Positions 1 to 8,179 of a DNA stretch of 64,000 nucleotides are shown here, piece after piece. A program made the position numbers and the translations under genes. Where the stretch lies: NCBI RefSeq assembly GCF_000507145.1, contig NZ_AYTO01000036.1, positions 62,001 through 126,000 on the forward strand. The letters run 5' to 3'. Positions within the stretch are counted from its first letter, which is position 1. The number at the start of each line of letters is the position of its first letter. This DNA comes from Bacillus tequilensis KCTC 13622 (lineage in GTDB: Bacteria > Bacillota > Bacilli > Bacillales > Bacillaceae). Below the pieces are notes generated by a model, which was given only the letters and a program-made list of their open reading frames with translations, did no database searches and was not told the origin of the DNA.

Positions 1-157
1 CAGCTTGATTTACCCCAACGGTTGATCCAGTCGCTTTCAGGATCTCTTTTTTTGTCTTTCCGTCGGCAAGCATCTGAACTGCTTTCTTTGTATGTTTCCC
101 AAAAATTTTAGAGACTTTCTCGACTTTTATCTTAATTGGTTTCTCATCTACACTCAT
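1..157 (-). CDS. opuAA: OpuAA, glycine betaine ABC transporter ATPase (5' end only)
   Basis: The first 52 codons of the ATPase of the OpuA glycine betaine/proline betaine uptake system; the rest lies beyond the left edge. The reverse-strand protein starts MSVDEKPIKIKVEKVSKIFG and continues with the A-rich linker KKAVQMLADGKTKKEI typical of OpuA/ProV N-termini, ahead of the Walker A motif that is not in the window. The ATG has a good ribosome site (gagggaaa) just upstream. In B. subtilis opuAA-opuAB-opuAC form an osmotically induced operon; here it is divergent from yceK. Identity rests on the N-terminus and synteny. Confidence 0.9.
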   Translation of the reverse strand, partial: MSVDEKPIKIKVEKVSKIFGKHTKKAVQMLADGKTKKEILKATGSTVGVNQA

Positions 158-443
158 ATTTTCCCTCCATATTAAGCAATCTTAATTAACGTAACATTTA
201 TGTAACATCTCCACAAACAGCATATTTCCTATTATTCTGTATCATTTCTTTATAAACATCCCTGTGGCCGTTTGACCTTATTTATGCTTCTAAATACTCT
301 GTTATACTCCTTTATGATTGTATTTTACAGGTGATATTTCGCTCACCTATGTTTGAAAGCGCTTTTAATGGCACTTAATTCCTCTTTTTTTCTATAATTG
401 TTCTCCTTTACTGGAAAAATAAGTTGCTTTTCCACCTCCCATT
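158..443. promoter_or_regulatory. Divergent opuAA / yceK intergenic region
   Basis: A 286-bp AT-rich gap that must hold the osmoregulated opuA promoter (minus strand) and the yceK promoter (plus strand). I cannot fix either promoter with confidence. The one clear motif is a cre-like palindrome described separately at 353-368. No open reading frame or stable terminator hairpin is visible. Confidence 0.5.
353..368. promoter_or_regulatory. cre-like site upstream of yceK/opuA
   Basis: The sequence TTGAAAGCGCTTTTAA contains the core palindrome AAAGCGCTTT and fits the CcpA consensus WTGNAANCGNWNNCW with one mismatch (T for the conserved C). It lies about 90 bp upstream of yceK and about 200 bp upstream of opuAA. 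Whether CcpA uses it is inference. Confidence 0.35.
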
Positions 444-746
444 ATGTATTATAGTTTCATGACTATGAAACAATCAGATGATCAAATCAGAGCCCAAATC
501 TTTAAAGCGCTGTCTGATGAATCGAGGCTTGCCATTATTCGAACGCTTTATTACAGCGGAAAAGAACTCAGCTGCGGTGAAGTAGGTGAAAAATGCGATA
601 TTGTCAAAACCACAGCATCCTATCATTTTAAAACGCTGCGGGAAGCGGGATTAACGGCAACCCGGAAAAATTCACGGACAAAATACGTCAGCCTGCGGGA
701 AGACACATTTCAAACATACCTACCCGGCTTTTTGGAAACCCTTTAA
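444..746 (+). CDS. yceK: ArsR-family transcriptional regulator YceK
   Basis: A 100-residue winged-helix repressor of the ArsR/SmtB type. Residues about 14-90 carry the HTH, with LSDESRLAIIRTL at helix 1-2 and VKTTASYHFKTLREAGL as the recognition helix, the standard ArsR signature. No metal-binding ELCVCDL motif is present, so a metal sensor role is unlikely. There is no clear Shine-Dalgarno before the first ATG; ATGs at 459 and 465 are alternatives, and a 7-bp inverted repeat (454-471) overlaps them, suggesting autoregulation. It is followed 68 bp later by the MFS gene yceJ, which has a similar repeat in its leader, so it may control that pump. Synteny with opuA raises the alternative that it acts there. 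Confidence 0.85.
   Translation: MYYSFMTMKQSDDQIRAQIFKALSDESRLAIIRTLYYSGKELSCGEVGEKCDIVKTTASYHFKTLREAGLTATRKNSRTKYVSLREDTFQTYLPGFLETL
454..471. promoter_or_regulatory. Inverted repeat over the yceK start codons (putative ArsR operator)
   Basis: GTTTCAT-N4-ATGAAAC is a perfect 7-bp inverted repeat overlapping the candidate start codons at 459 and 465. Its half-site resembles the repeat at 777-800 before yceJ, as expected of binding sites for the regulator encoded here. Confidence 0.4.
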
Positions 747-776
747 CAAAGGGTTTCCTCTATACATATCTGTTTC

Positions 777-800
777 ATAGTTTCAAAGTTATAAAACTAT
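777..800. promoter_or_regulatory. Inverted repeat in the yceJ leader (putative YceK operator)
   Basis: ATAGTTT-N10-AAACTAT, 7-bp arms, directly upstream of the yceJ ribosome site (aggagtg at 801-807). It shares the ATAGTTT word with the sequence at the yceK start (451-457). A repressor bound here would block yceJ transcription or translation; the assignment is inference. Confidence 0.4.
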
Positions 801-814
801 AGGAGTGATAACAT

Positions 815-1972
815 TTGAATCGTATTTGGCTTTTCTTCAGTGTGATGTTTGTCATTGGCACGGATACTTTTTTACTTTCTCCGCTTCTCCCGCTTTTACA
901 GGATCAGTTTCATGTCTCTACCGATTTGTCGGGCTGGATGGTCAGTGCTTATGCACTCGGTTATGCGCTGTTCGCTTTAATTGCGGGCCCGATCTCAGAC
1001 AGGCTTAACAGGAAAACAGTCATGCTGTGGGGACTTGCAGGCTTTATCGTATCCACGTTTTTATGCGGCATCGCACCCTCTTTTGCCGCCATGTGCCTGT
1101 TCCGTTTTGCCGCAGGCGTTAGCGCTGCGTTTGTGACGCCTCAAATTTGGGCGTCCATCCCTGTCCTCGTCCAGCCTTCTCAGATCATGAAAAGCATGGG
1201 GATTGCAACAGCGGGATTGGCCGCTTCACAAATGCTCGGACTGCCGATCGGAGGTTTTTTCGCTTCCTTTACATGGCATACGCCCTTTTTCGTTTTGTCA
1301 GCGTGCTCGCTTATTCTTCTATTGATTCTGGCGGCTGTTATGCCTGATATTCGACCTTCTGAACAAATAGCGCGCACGTCAATTTCCGCTCCATATCGGG
1401 AGCTGTTTTCGCTGCCGAAAACAGCGGTCATTTTGCTGGCCTATTTCCTCTTTCAAACCGGAAATTTCGCATCGTTCAGCTTTCTCGGCACTTGGCTTTC
1501 TGCGGATTATCATTTAACCGTTTCGCAAATTGGCGCCGCTATGCTTGTACTCGGACTGGGAAATATGATCGGAAGCCTGCTCGGAAGCCGGATTTCAGAA
1601 AAGCTGGGCATGTTTAAAACATTGATCGGCGGCATGCTGCTGATGGGCGCTCTCTATTTCGCTCTTCCTTTCTTACCCAACTTAATTTTAGTAGAAACAA
1701 GCTTTTTTCTCACATTCTTTACAGCTGGCATCATCTTTCCGTTAATGATGGGTGTCTTTCAATCCATTTCACCGAATGCGCGAGGAACCATCGCTTCCCT
1801 TTCCAATGCCGCTATGTATGCAGGTACCACTGTCGGCACATGTGCTGCAGGTTTTTTATATCAAAGCGCACACCATTTCGGAGCCGTCACAGGATTTACA
1901 GCCATTCTATTCATCCTGTCGATGACTCTCTACCAGACAACCGGGAATCGCCAATCCGCAGCCCGGGCGTGA
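815..1972 (+). CDS. yceJ: MFS transporter YceJ, DHA1 drug-efflux type
   Basis: A 385-residue, 12-segment major facilitator. The loop 2-3 motif A is visible as GPISDRLNRKTVM near residues 57-70, and the overall length and N-terminus (FFSVMFVIGTDTFLLSPLLP) match the DHA1 family that includes chloramphenicol- and arabinose-type exporters. It starts at TTG 815, set by the ribosome site aggagtgata. It follows yceK closely and is probably co-regulated by it. The substrate is unknown. It ends 39 bp before the convergent niaP, with a hairpin between. Confidence 0.88.
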   Translation: MNRIWLFFSVMFVIGTDTFLLSPLLPLLQDQFHVSTDLSGWMVSAYALGYALFALIAGPISDRLNRKTVMLWGLAGFIVSTFLCGIAPSFAAMCLFRFAAGVSAAFVTPQIWASIPVLVQPSQIMKSMGIATAGLAASQMLGLPIGGFFASFTWHTPFFVLSACSLILLLILAAVMPDIRPSEQIARTSISAPYRELFSLPKTAVILLAYFLFQTGNFASFSFLGTWLSADYHLTVSQIGAAMLVLGLGNMIGSLLGSRISEKLGMFKTLIGGMLLMGALYFALPFLPNLILVETSFFLTFFTAGIIFPLMMGVFQSISPNARGTIASLSNAAMYAGTTVGTCAAGFLYQSAHHFGAVTGFTAILFILSMTLYQTTGNRQSAARA

Positions 1973-1973
1973 A

Positions 1974-2008
1974 TGTAAAAAAAAAGCACCTCAATCGCGA
2001 GGTGCTTT
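1974..2008 (-). terminator. niaP terminator
   Basis: Stem AAGCACCTC / GAGGTGCTT (1984-1992 with 1999-2007), followed on the minus strand by a run of about nine T. It lies between the convergent yceJ and niaP genes. Confidence 0.8.
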
Positions 2009-2010
2009 GC

Positions 2011-3213
2011 TTATTCAAGCTCAGTTTGTTTTGTTTCTTTCCCCATAATCAAAATACAAGCAACTGCTAGTAAGATGGCAATGCAAAAGATTGAAAAGAT
2101 GACTGAAAACGAAATATGGCGGGCTGCGAGCGTTCCGACGAGCAGCGGGCCGAAGATGCCGCCGATTCTTCCAAACGCCGCTGTCGTTCCTGAACCTGTT
2201 GCGCGAATCGCTGTCGGGTATTGCTCCGGTGTATAGGCATACAGCACGCCCCACGCACCAAGGTTGAAAAACGATAACAGCATGCCAGCCGTAAGCAGAA
2301 GGCCTAAGGAATCAGCTGTTCCGAAGAAATAGGCGCTTCCTGCCGTACCGATCAAGTAAATGACGAGTATCCGCTTCCGGCCCGCTTTTTCGATCAGCCA
2401 TGCAGCGGAAAAATAGCCCGGAAGCTGAGCAAGCGTCATCAGCAGGACATATTCAAAGCTTTGAATCATGCTGAAGCCTTTCATCAGCATGACACTCGGC
2501 AGCCATAGGAACATGCCGTAATAAGAAAACACCACGCAGAACCACACGATCGACAGCATCACAGTCGGCCTTATATACTGTCTTGCCCAGACGCTTTTTA
2601 CATTCTCCCACACCGATTTCTTTTTAGCAGACAGCGACTCATATTTCGGCGAATCAGGCAGACCCGTCCGCAAGTACAGCGCATAAAAAGCAGTCAGCGC
2701 GGTTAATAGCAGGGCAGCCTGCCAGCCGAGGCTTGGGATCACAAAGTAAGAAATCAGTGCCGCTGCGAGCCAGCCTGCGGCCCAAAAGCTTTCCAGGAGC
2801 ACAATCACTCTGCCGCGCTTCTCAGGCACAACCGCTTCCGATACAAGTGTTGAAGCAACTGGGAGCTCTCCGCCAAGCCCCATCCCGATGACAAAACGAA
2901 GAATGAGAAATGCTGATAAGCTCGTTACAAAAGCGGAAATGCCGCTTCCGATGGAAAAGCACAAAAGGGTAATGATAAACACTTTTTTGCGGCCGATTCG
3001 ATCAGCCAGTAAGCCAAACAAAAACGCACCCGCGGCCATGCCGATGGAATTGACGCTTCCGATCCATTTCATTTCTTCAGGCGACAGATTCCACTCCACA
3101 TGGAGCGCGGCGATAATAAACGATAATATTCCGACATCCATTGCATCAAACAGCCACCCTAAGCCGGCGACGCCCAGCAGTTTACGCTGGGAAATAGGCT
3201 GTCGTTTTCCCAT
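2011..3213 (-). CDS. niaP: Niacin transporter NiaP (YceI), MFS
   Basis: A 400-residue MFS protein for nicotinate/nicotinamide uptake in the inner membrane, feeding NAD salvage. The conserved GLLADRIGRKKVF motif A follows segment 2 and a second signature, LRFVIGMGLGGELPV, marks segment 4; this is the metabolite:H+ symporter-like branch. The start is the ATG at 3213, with AGAGGTG six bases upstream, rather than the TTG three codons earlier. Upstream, at 3254-3278, is an ACACCTGT-type repeat that resembles NiaR operators, fitting the known niacin repression of this gene in B. subtilis. It is convergent with yceJ. Confidence 0.9.
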   Translation of the reverse strand: MGKRQPISQRKLLGVAGLGWLFDAMDVGILSFIIAALHVEWNLSPEEMKWIGSVNSIGMAAGAFLFGLLADRIGRKKVFIITLLCFSIGSGISAFVTSLSAFLILRFVIGMGLGGELPVASTLVSEAVVPEKRGRVIVLLESFWAAGWLAAALISYFVIPSLGWQAALLLTALTAFYALYLRTGLPDSPKYESLSAKKKSVWENVKSVWARQYIRPTVMLSIVWFCVVFSYYGMFLWLPSVMLMKGFSMIQSFEYVLLMTLAQLPGYFSAAWLIEKAGRKRILVIYLIGTAGSAYFFGTADSLGLLLTAGMLLSFFNLGAWGVLYAYTPEQYPTAIRATGSGTTAAFGRIGGIFGPLLVGTLAARHISFSVIFSIFCIAILLAVACILIMGKETKQTELE

Positions 3214-3253
3214 TGCCAACACCTCTGATATGCAAAATGATTACCGTTTAAGT

Positions 3254-3278
3254 TTACACCTGTCTTTACATGTTGTCA
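3254..3278. promoter_or_regulatory. Candidate NiaR (YrxA) operator of niaP
   Basis: An imperfect inverted arrangement of ACAnnTGT half-sites (ACACCTGTC ... ACATGTTGTCA) 40-65 bp upstream of the niaP start, like the niacin-responsive NiaR sites of the nad genes. Matched by eye only. Confidence 0.45.
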
Positions 3279-3299
3279 TTAACAAAATGAAGGAAATGA

Positions 3300-3332
3300 A
3301 AAACCCCGCTTATGTTTCACAAGCGGGGTTCC
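3300..3332 (-). terminator. Terminator of the yceCDEFGH operon
   Basis: A 10-bp stem AACCCCGCTT / AAGCGGGGTT (3302-3311 with 3321-3330) directly after the yceH stop; on the minus strand it is followed by a T-rich tract. Confidence 0.8.
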
Positions 3333-3334
3333 TT

Positions 3335-4426
3335 TTATTGCTGCAAGGCTGCTTTTTTAATATTATCCTGCAGCTGGGCAATACGTCTCGCGCCTTCTTC
3401 GCGGAGGCGTTTGTTTTCTTCTTCGATTTGTTTTGTTTCCTGCATGCCGCTGACGATCGTGTTCCAAGACGATTCGATTGTTTCAATATCAATGCTTGGT
3501 CTGCCGGCCATTCTGGCAATTTCAACACTTTGGTTCGAGATGTTTTCGGCATTTCGTCTCAGCATCTCGTTTGTCCGGCGGTCAAGCTCGCTCATGGAGT
3601 CAGCCACAAGCTTTTGGCGTTTCACGGTAACAGCCTGAATAATGCCGTTTTTAAAAATCGGAATGGTGATAATGAATGCGGAATTGATTTTCCCGATCAG
3701 CTTTGCATTTCCGCGCTGCAGGAGACGGATTTGAGGTGCCGTTTGAAGAGCCACCATCCGTGCCATATCCAGATCATACACCCGTTCTTCAAGCGCCTGA
3801 ATGCCATTGCGCAGTGTATCGAGCTGCATTTGCGCCAGCTGATTTCCGCTTGCCGCTTTTTCTTCATATGAAGGAAGGACCGACTGCATTTCTTCCAGCT
3901 TCATTTGCCCGGCAACGACGTATTTTTCGAGCTCCATATAGTATTTGATATTGTTTTCATACATTTCATCGAGCGTGTAGTTCGTCTTTGTCATCTCATC
4001 TTTGTATTTCGAAATCTCAACGTTGATTTTTTCAATCTCCCCGCCGAGTGTCTGATACTTTTTAAAGATTTTTTCAATCATGCTTCCGCCGCGTTTGAAA
4101 ATTTTCGCCATTAATCCCTTCGGCTCATCAAAATCGTTTTTATCGAAGCGGTCCATGATTTTCCCAAGCTGAGTCAGCATTGTGCCGGAGTCTGTCACGC
4201 TTGTTGTTTTCATCATTCCCAGGATGCGGTCAGAGAACTTGGAAATTTCAACGGCCGGCTCCTTGCCGTACTCAAGCAGCTCCATTTGGTTTTTGACGTC
4301 TATTTGCTGAACAAGCCGCTTCACCTCTGGTTCCTGACGGAGCTGGAGACGGATATCGTCAGCTTTTTGCTGGGAAATTTCTTCGTTTTTATCGAGAACA
4401 AGAGGATTTTGGTTTTCAGTTGTCAT
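3335..4426 (-). CDS. yceH: TelA-family toxic anion resistance protein YceH
   Basis: A 363-residue soluble, mostly helical protein of the TelA/KlaA family (toxic anion resistance). Long coiled-coil-prone stretches cover about residues 130-250 (EIEKINVEISKYKDEMTKTN and beyond), and the conserved ITIPIFKNGIIQAVTVKR segment lies near residues 249-267. It is the last gene of the Ter-like stress operon, 15 bp after yceG and with a strong ribosome site (aaggagag). The biochemical role of TelA proteins is unknown. In B. subtilis the operon belongs to the sigma-B and ECF-sigma envelope-stress regulons, and tellurite may not be its natural target. Confidence 0.88.
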   Translation of the reverse strand: MTTENQNPLVLDKNEEISQQKADDIRLQLRQEPEVKRLVQQIDVKNQMELLEYGKEPAVEISKFSDRILGMMKTTSVTDSGTMLTQLGKIMDRFDKNDFDEPKGLMAKIFKRGGSMIEKIFKKYQTLGGEIEKINVEISKYKDEMTKTNYTLDEMYENNIKYYMELEKYVVAGQMKLEEMQSVLPSYEEKAASGNQLAQMQLDTLRNGIQALEERVYDLDMARMVALQTAPQIRLLQRGNAKLIGKINSAFIITIPIFKNGIIQAVTVKRQKLVADSMSELDRRTNEMLRRNAENISNQSVEIARMAGRPSIDIETIESSWNTIVSGMQETKQIEEENKRLREEGARRIAQLQDNIKKAALQQ

Positions 4427-4441
4427 GCTTTTCTTCTCTCC

Positions 4442-6055
4442 TTATTTTTGGGTAATCGTTCTGAACAGCCTGCTCACAATCGAAGGCTCTTTATAGTCCT
4501 GCTGAAACACCATGTCGTCGAGCCAGTGGATATCATACTGATCCTCTTCAATAAACTGCTCAATATCTTGATGGCCGGGAGGGTTATAAATCATGATGTC
4601 GATCCCGATTTCATTTAGGAACAGCAGGGCCGCAGCATCCGAACGCGTGAGTCCGCCGCTCATTTCCGTATGATATAAAACGAGTTTCGGAACGGTTTGC
4701 GCGTAGTCGAACATGTGAATCAGTTTCAGCAGATGAGCAGGCAGGTTTGTTGTTTGTTTAAACAAGTAAATTTGAACATCTTTGATTTGTTCCTGAGGCA
4801 GGGCCTTAAGCCGCGGGTGTCTGCACATTCTCGAAATGGTCTTGGCAATGGCAGTCTGAACGCCCGCCGGCAGCTGCTTGTACTGCCACACATTGCTTGC
4901 CATCAGCTTGTCCGGATCAATGTTCCCCTCGTGATCAAGTGCGTGGCTGTAGTGAAATTGATAGTTTGACTTTATTTCTTCAGTAAACGGAAAGCTTCTG
5001 ACCATTTCTGTTTCCTGATAATCCGCTAATGTATGAAGCCTGTTCCAATATTCTTTATTGTCTTTCGACACACCCATAATTTTGGCGAATACATTCGGAA
5101 TCTCGATGGAATGTTTATCAGCTTTGAAATTCGGCCGAATAAAGGCGCGCTCTTTCGTGATTAAAAACAGTTCATCATAGGTCGTTTTCAATGTAACAGA
5201 TACCGGTGTGTGATCTCTGAACTGCCATGGCTTGTACAGCATGGATTCTTCGTGATTGAGCACATGTTCAATTTCCTTTGTTGAGCGGTAGGCGACTGTT
5301 GATTTCCGGTCCGGTTTTTCTTTTGGAAATGGCTGAAGCTCTGAAACGTCGGGGAGCTTTTCCGTAAAACTGAGCTCCTGCTTCGGATCAACAAGCGTCA
5401 GCTGATCGGTACCCGCCGGATGGAACAACAGAACATCGCAGCCGACTAGCATCAGATAATATAAGAAATAGAGCTGGCTTTTCGTCGCGTCTCCATACCA
5501 AACAACCTTTGGCATCTCCCGCTCTATATCGGTTTTTTCCAGCCAAGGATTCAGGTGATTCAAAGAAAACTTCGAGACATCAAGCAGCACTCTGCGAAAA
5601 TCAGGATGATTCAGCCCCTTCTCATGACTGTCCGCAAAGGTATGCAAAAGCGTCATCAGCGCTTTTCTTAAATGGCGGTGCATCAAGGGATTTGAGTGCT
5701 TCGCAATCAGCTTTTCCCCGTCCAGAAAGGCAACAAAACGGCTGACTGACAGCCCTTTTTCTTTCTGATTGATGGAATGAATATGCTGGAGCTTTTGAAA
5801 TGTTTCCGGCTCGATGGTTTTATCAAGCGTTTCACTCAGAATGGTAATGCGGTCGTTTACAGACAGCTCATACAGCTCGTTATAGTAGTCTGTCTCATCA
5901 ATAGGCGTGCCTAATATCTGCCCGGCAAGACGAGAAAATGAAAGGCCTTGTTCTGTTTCATAGTGATCCCGCTCGGGCAGTGGCTGAAACAGCAGGCTTT
6001 TCCACTCTCCCTCCGCCGGAAGTGCTTTATGAATGGTTAGTTCTTCTTGTCTCAT
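4442..6055 (-). CDS. yceG: YceG family protein of the Ter-like stress operon
   Basis: A 537-residue protein of the YceG family (named after this gene), found with TerD, TerC and TelA genes in Firmicutes. No signal peptide or membrane segment is visible, so it should be cytoplasmic. It contains the segments MPKVVWYGDATKSQLYFLYY and GIDIMIYNPPGHQDIEQF in which acidic residues and a proline-rich loop stand out, but I recognise no catalytic signature. The start ATG has a near-perfect ribosome site (ggaaaggaggataag). It sits between yceF and yceH. Function unknown; a structural or scaffold part of the stress module is only a guess. Confidence 0.85.
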   Translation of the reverse strand: MRQEELTIHKALPAEGEWKSLLFQPLPERDHYETEQGLSFSRLAGQILGTPIDETDYYNELYELSVNDRITILSETLDKTIEPETFQKLQHIHSINQKEKGLSVSRFVAFLDGEKLIAKHSNPLMHRHLRKALMTLLHTFADSHEKGLNHPDFRRVLLDVSKFSLNHLNPWLEKTDIEREMPKVVWYGDATKSQLYFLYYLMLVGCDVLLFHPAGTDQLTLVDPKQELSFTEKLPDVSELQPFPKEKPDRKSTVAYRSTKEIEHVLNHEESMLYKPWQFRDHTPVSVTLKTTYDELFLITKERAFIRPNFKADKHSIEIPNVFAKIMGVSKDNKEYWNRLHTLADYQETEMVRSFPFTEEIKSNYQFHYSHALDHEGNIDPDKLMASNVWQYKQLPAGVQTAIAKTISRMCRHPRLKALPQEQIKDVQIYLFKQTTNLPAHLLKLIHMFDYAQTVPKLVLYHTEMSGGLTRSDAAALLFLNEIGIDIMIYNPPGHQDIEQFIEEDQYDIHWLDDMVFQQDYKEPSIVSRLFRTITQK

Positions 6056-6138
6056 CTTATCCTCCTTTCCGGTTTGTCATCAGAAGATATTTCTGTAACA
6101 AAAAAGGAAGGACATTGAACCTCCCTCCTTGTTTTGTT

Positions 6139-6912
6139 TTATTCTTCTTTTGAAGCGGCTGTTTGTTCGCGCACCTGCTTTTGTTTGTTGATGTAGTGAA
6201 TGATCAATGTTACCGCAAATGCTGCGATAATGATCATGAAGAATACAGAGTGCGGCATTTCGTAATGGAAAGCGCTCGCCGCCATTTTCAGCGCGATAAT
6301 ACCGATTAACACGAATGCTGTGTTTTCCAGCTCAGGAATTTTATCAATCAGGACAAGGAATACTTTTGCCACTGTACGCATCATCAGAATACCAAGCATA
6401 CCGCCGATCAGAAGCACCCATACTTTTTCAGATACCGCAAACGCGGCAAGGATGCTGTCCACAGAGAAGGCAAGGTCCATTAATTCAACTGAAACAACAG
6501 TCGCCCAGAAGATCCCGAATGTGCGGACCATCCAAGAGTTTTTCTTCATGCCGTCCGCTTCCTCATCATTTTCGCCGATCCAGAAGTGCTTAATGACGAG
6601 CCAAGCCAGGTAGAGGGCGCCAAGCACCTTGATCCACCAGAATTTGATGAGGAGCATACCAAGCCCAATGAAAATAAACCTGAAAATATAAGCTCCAAAC
6701 AAACCATACGTTAACGCTTTTTTCCGCTGTTTTTCCGGCAGGTGTTTGACCATGACCGCAAGAACAAGCGCGTTATCGGCCGATAAAAGGCCTTCCAGAA
6801 CAACAAGGGAGCCGATCAGACCCCAGGAAACAGGATCAGTCAGCACTTCCCCCCACATTTTCCAATCGAAAAATGAAGCATACGTAGACATGATATGATG
6901 TAAAAAGTCCAA
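6139..6912 (-). CDS. yceF: TerC-family integral membrane protein YceF
   Basis: A 257-residue membrane protein with about seven segments. The paired TerC signatures are present: LLSADNALVLAVMVKHLP near residue 43 and LAFSVDSILAAFAVSEKV near residue 147, which put acidic residues inside membrane helices, typical of the TerC/Mn2+ exporter-like family. It starts at TTG 6912, chosen because taggaggaaaaaa is well spaced before it. It lies between the TerD paralogues and yceG in the stress operon. Relatives have been linked to manganese export that metallates secreted enzymes; here the role is inferred to be metal handling under envelope stress. Confidence 0.88.
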   Translation of the reverse strand: MDFLHHIMSTYASFFDWKMWGEVLTDPVSWGLIGSLVVLEGLLSADNALVLAVMVKHLPEKQRKKALTYGLFGAYIFRFIFIGLGMLLIKFWWIKVLGALYLAWLVIKHFWIGENDEEADGMKKNSWMVRTFGIFWATVVSVELMDLAFSVDSILAAFAVSEKVWVLLIGGMLGILMMRTVAKVFLVLIDKIPELENTAFVLIGIIALKMAASAFHYEMPHSVFFMIIIAAFAVTLIIHYINKQKQVREQTAASKEE

Positions 6913-6963
6913 ATTTTTTCCTCCTATTAATTTGAAACGGTGACTTCTCTATTTGTCACTCGC

Positions 6964-7542
6964 TTACACTTGCAAACCGTAGTTCCGGCACAATGCAGCC
7001 AGCCCGCCGGAAAAACCGCTGCCGATCGCATTGAATTTCCACTCTCCGCCGTGTCTGTAAAGCTCACAAACAACAACAGCCGTTTCAATGGAAAAGTCTT
7101 CTCCTAAATCAAAGCGAAGAAGCTCATTCTGCGTTTCTTCATCCACAACGCGCACAAACGCATTGGAAACTTGTCCAAAGTTTTGGCTGCGTGCGTCAGC
7201 GTCGTGAATGGTCACTGTGATGCCGATTTTTTCAATGTGAGCAGGTACCTTTGAAAAATCAACGATAATCTGCTCATCATCTCCGTCGCCCTCACCCGTG
7301 CGGTTGTCACCCGTATGGATGACACCGCCGCTTGGATGTTCAAGGTTATTATAGAAGACGAAATCGAGATCATTCACGCAGTTATCATGCGCATCAACTA
7401 AAAAGGCTGAAGCATCCAGGTCAAAATCGTCTCCGCCGGAGTACTTGTTTGTGTCCCAGCCTAAGCCGATCACTGCTTTTGTGAGTCCCGGATTTGTTTT
7501 CGTTAAATCAATTCGCTGTCCTTTTGATAATTGAATGGCCAT
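6964..7542 (-). CDS. yceE: TerD-family stress protein YceE
   Basis: A 192-residue cytoplasmic TerD domain protein. It opens with [15 protein letters not shown] and has the calcium-coordinating [10 protein letters not shown] segment and the matching [15 protein letters not shown] loop, both complete. The start ATG at 7542 (MAIQLSKGQ) was chosen by alignment with YceD and the ribosome site gaaaggagag. It is the third of three tandem paralogues and is the one closest to YceD. The TerD fold binds calcium. The family is induced by envelope and general stress in B. subtilis. Confidence 0.9.
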   Translation of the reverse strand: MAIQLSKGQRIDLTKTNPGLTKAVIGLGWDTNKYSGGDDFDLDASAFLVDAHDNCVNDLDFVFYNNLEHPSGGVIHTGDNRTGEGDGDDEQIIVDFSKVPAHIEKIGITVTIHDADARSQNFGQVSNAFVRVVDEETQNELLRFDLGEDFSIETAVVVCELYRHGGEWKFNAIGSGFSGGLAALCRNYGLQV

Positions 7543-7576
7543 ACTGCCTCTCTCCTTTCTGCTCTTCGTATTTGTC

Positions 7577-8158
7577 TTAACCGACTTGCAAACCGTAGTC
7601 CGTTGCGATGCGGGCAAGGCCGCCTTGGTAGCCTGAGCCCATAGCGGAGAATTTCCACTCGCCGTTATGTCTGTAAAGCTCCCCTGCAATGATTGCTGTC
7701 TCAATAGAGAAATCTTCCGCAAGGTCGTAACGGATGAGCTCTTCATTTGTTTCTTCATTTACGATGCGGACGAACGCGTTTGATACTTGTCCAAAGTTTT
7801 GGCTGCGCGCTTCTGCGTCGTGAATGGTGATAACAAATGAGATTTTATCAATGTTTGCCGGTACAGCGCTGAGATTCACTTTTACATTCTCATCATCGCC
7901 TTCGCCAGCGCCAGTCAGGTTATCGCCTGAATGAACGACTGAACCGTTGCCGCCTTCAAGCTGGTTGTAGAAAATAAAGTCGTTTGGAGACGCGCATTTG
8001 CCCGCCGCATCTAACAGAAACACGCTTGAATCAAGATCAAAGTCGTGCCCGCCGTCATACTTGTTCGTATCCCAGCCTAAACCGACAACAACCTTTGAAA
8101 GACCCGGATTTGTTTTTGTTAAATCTACTTTTTGTCCTTTTGCCAATGAAATTGTCAT
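7577..8158 (-). CDS. yceD: TerD-family stress protein YceD
   Basis: A 193-residue TerD domain protein, the second paralogue. It keeps the same landmarks as YceE ([40 protein letters not shown] and the C-terminal [19 protein letters not shown]), with Asp-rich calcium sites intact. The ribosome site aaaaggagtgg precedes its ATG. YceD and YceE share long identical stretches, for example around [15 protein letters not shown], so the pair arose by a fairly recent duplication. In the known biology of this family the proteins are abundant stress proteins without an established enzymatic activity. Confidence 0.9.
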   Translation of the reverse strand: MTISLAKGQKVDLTKTNPGLSKVVVGLGWDTNKYDGGHDFDLDSSVFLLDAAGKCASPNDFIFYNQLEGGNGSVVHSGDNLTGAGEGDDENVKVNLSAVPANIDKISFVITIHDAEARSQNFGQVSNAFVRIVNEETNEELIRYDLAEDFSIETAIIAGELYRHNGEWKFSAMGSGYQGGLARIATDYGLQVG

Positions 8159-8179
8159 GTTTCATCCACTCCTTTTCTT

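Noticed and set aside
2888-3871. Long plus-strand frame of 327 codons
   Set aside because: It is antisense to niaP and yceH, both well conserved, and shows no family likeness; a shadow.
6100-6130. Hairpin between yceF and yceG
   Set aside because: The stem is imperfect with mismatches; not strong enough to call a terminator inside the operon.
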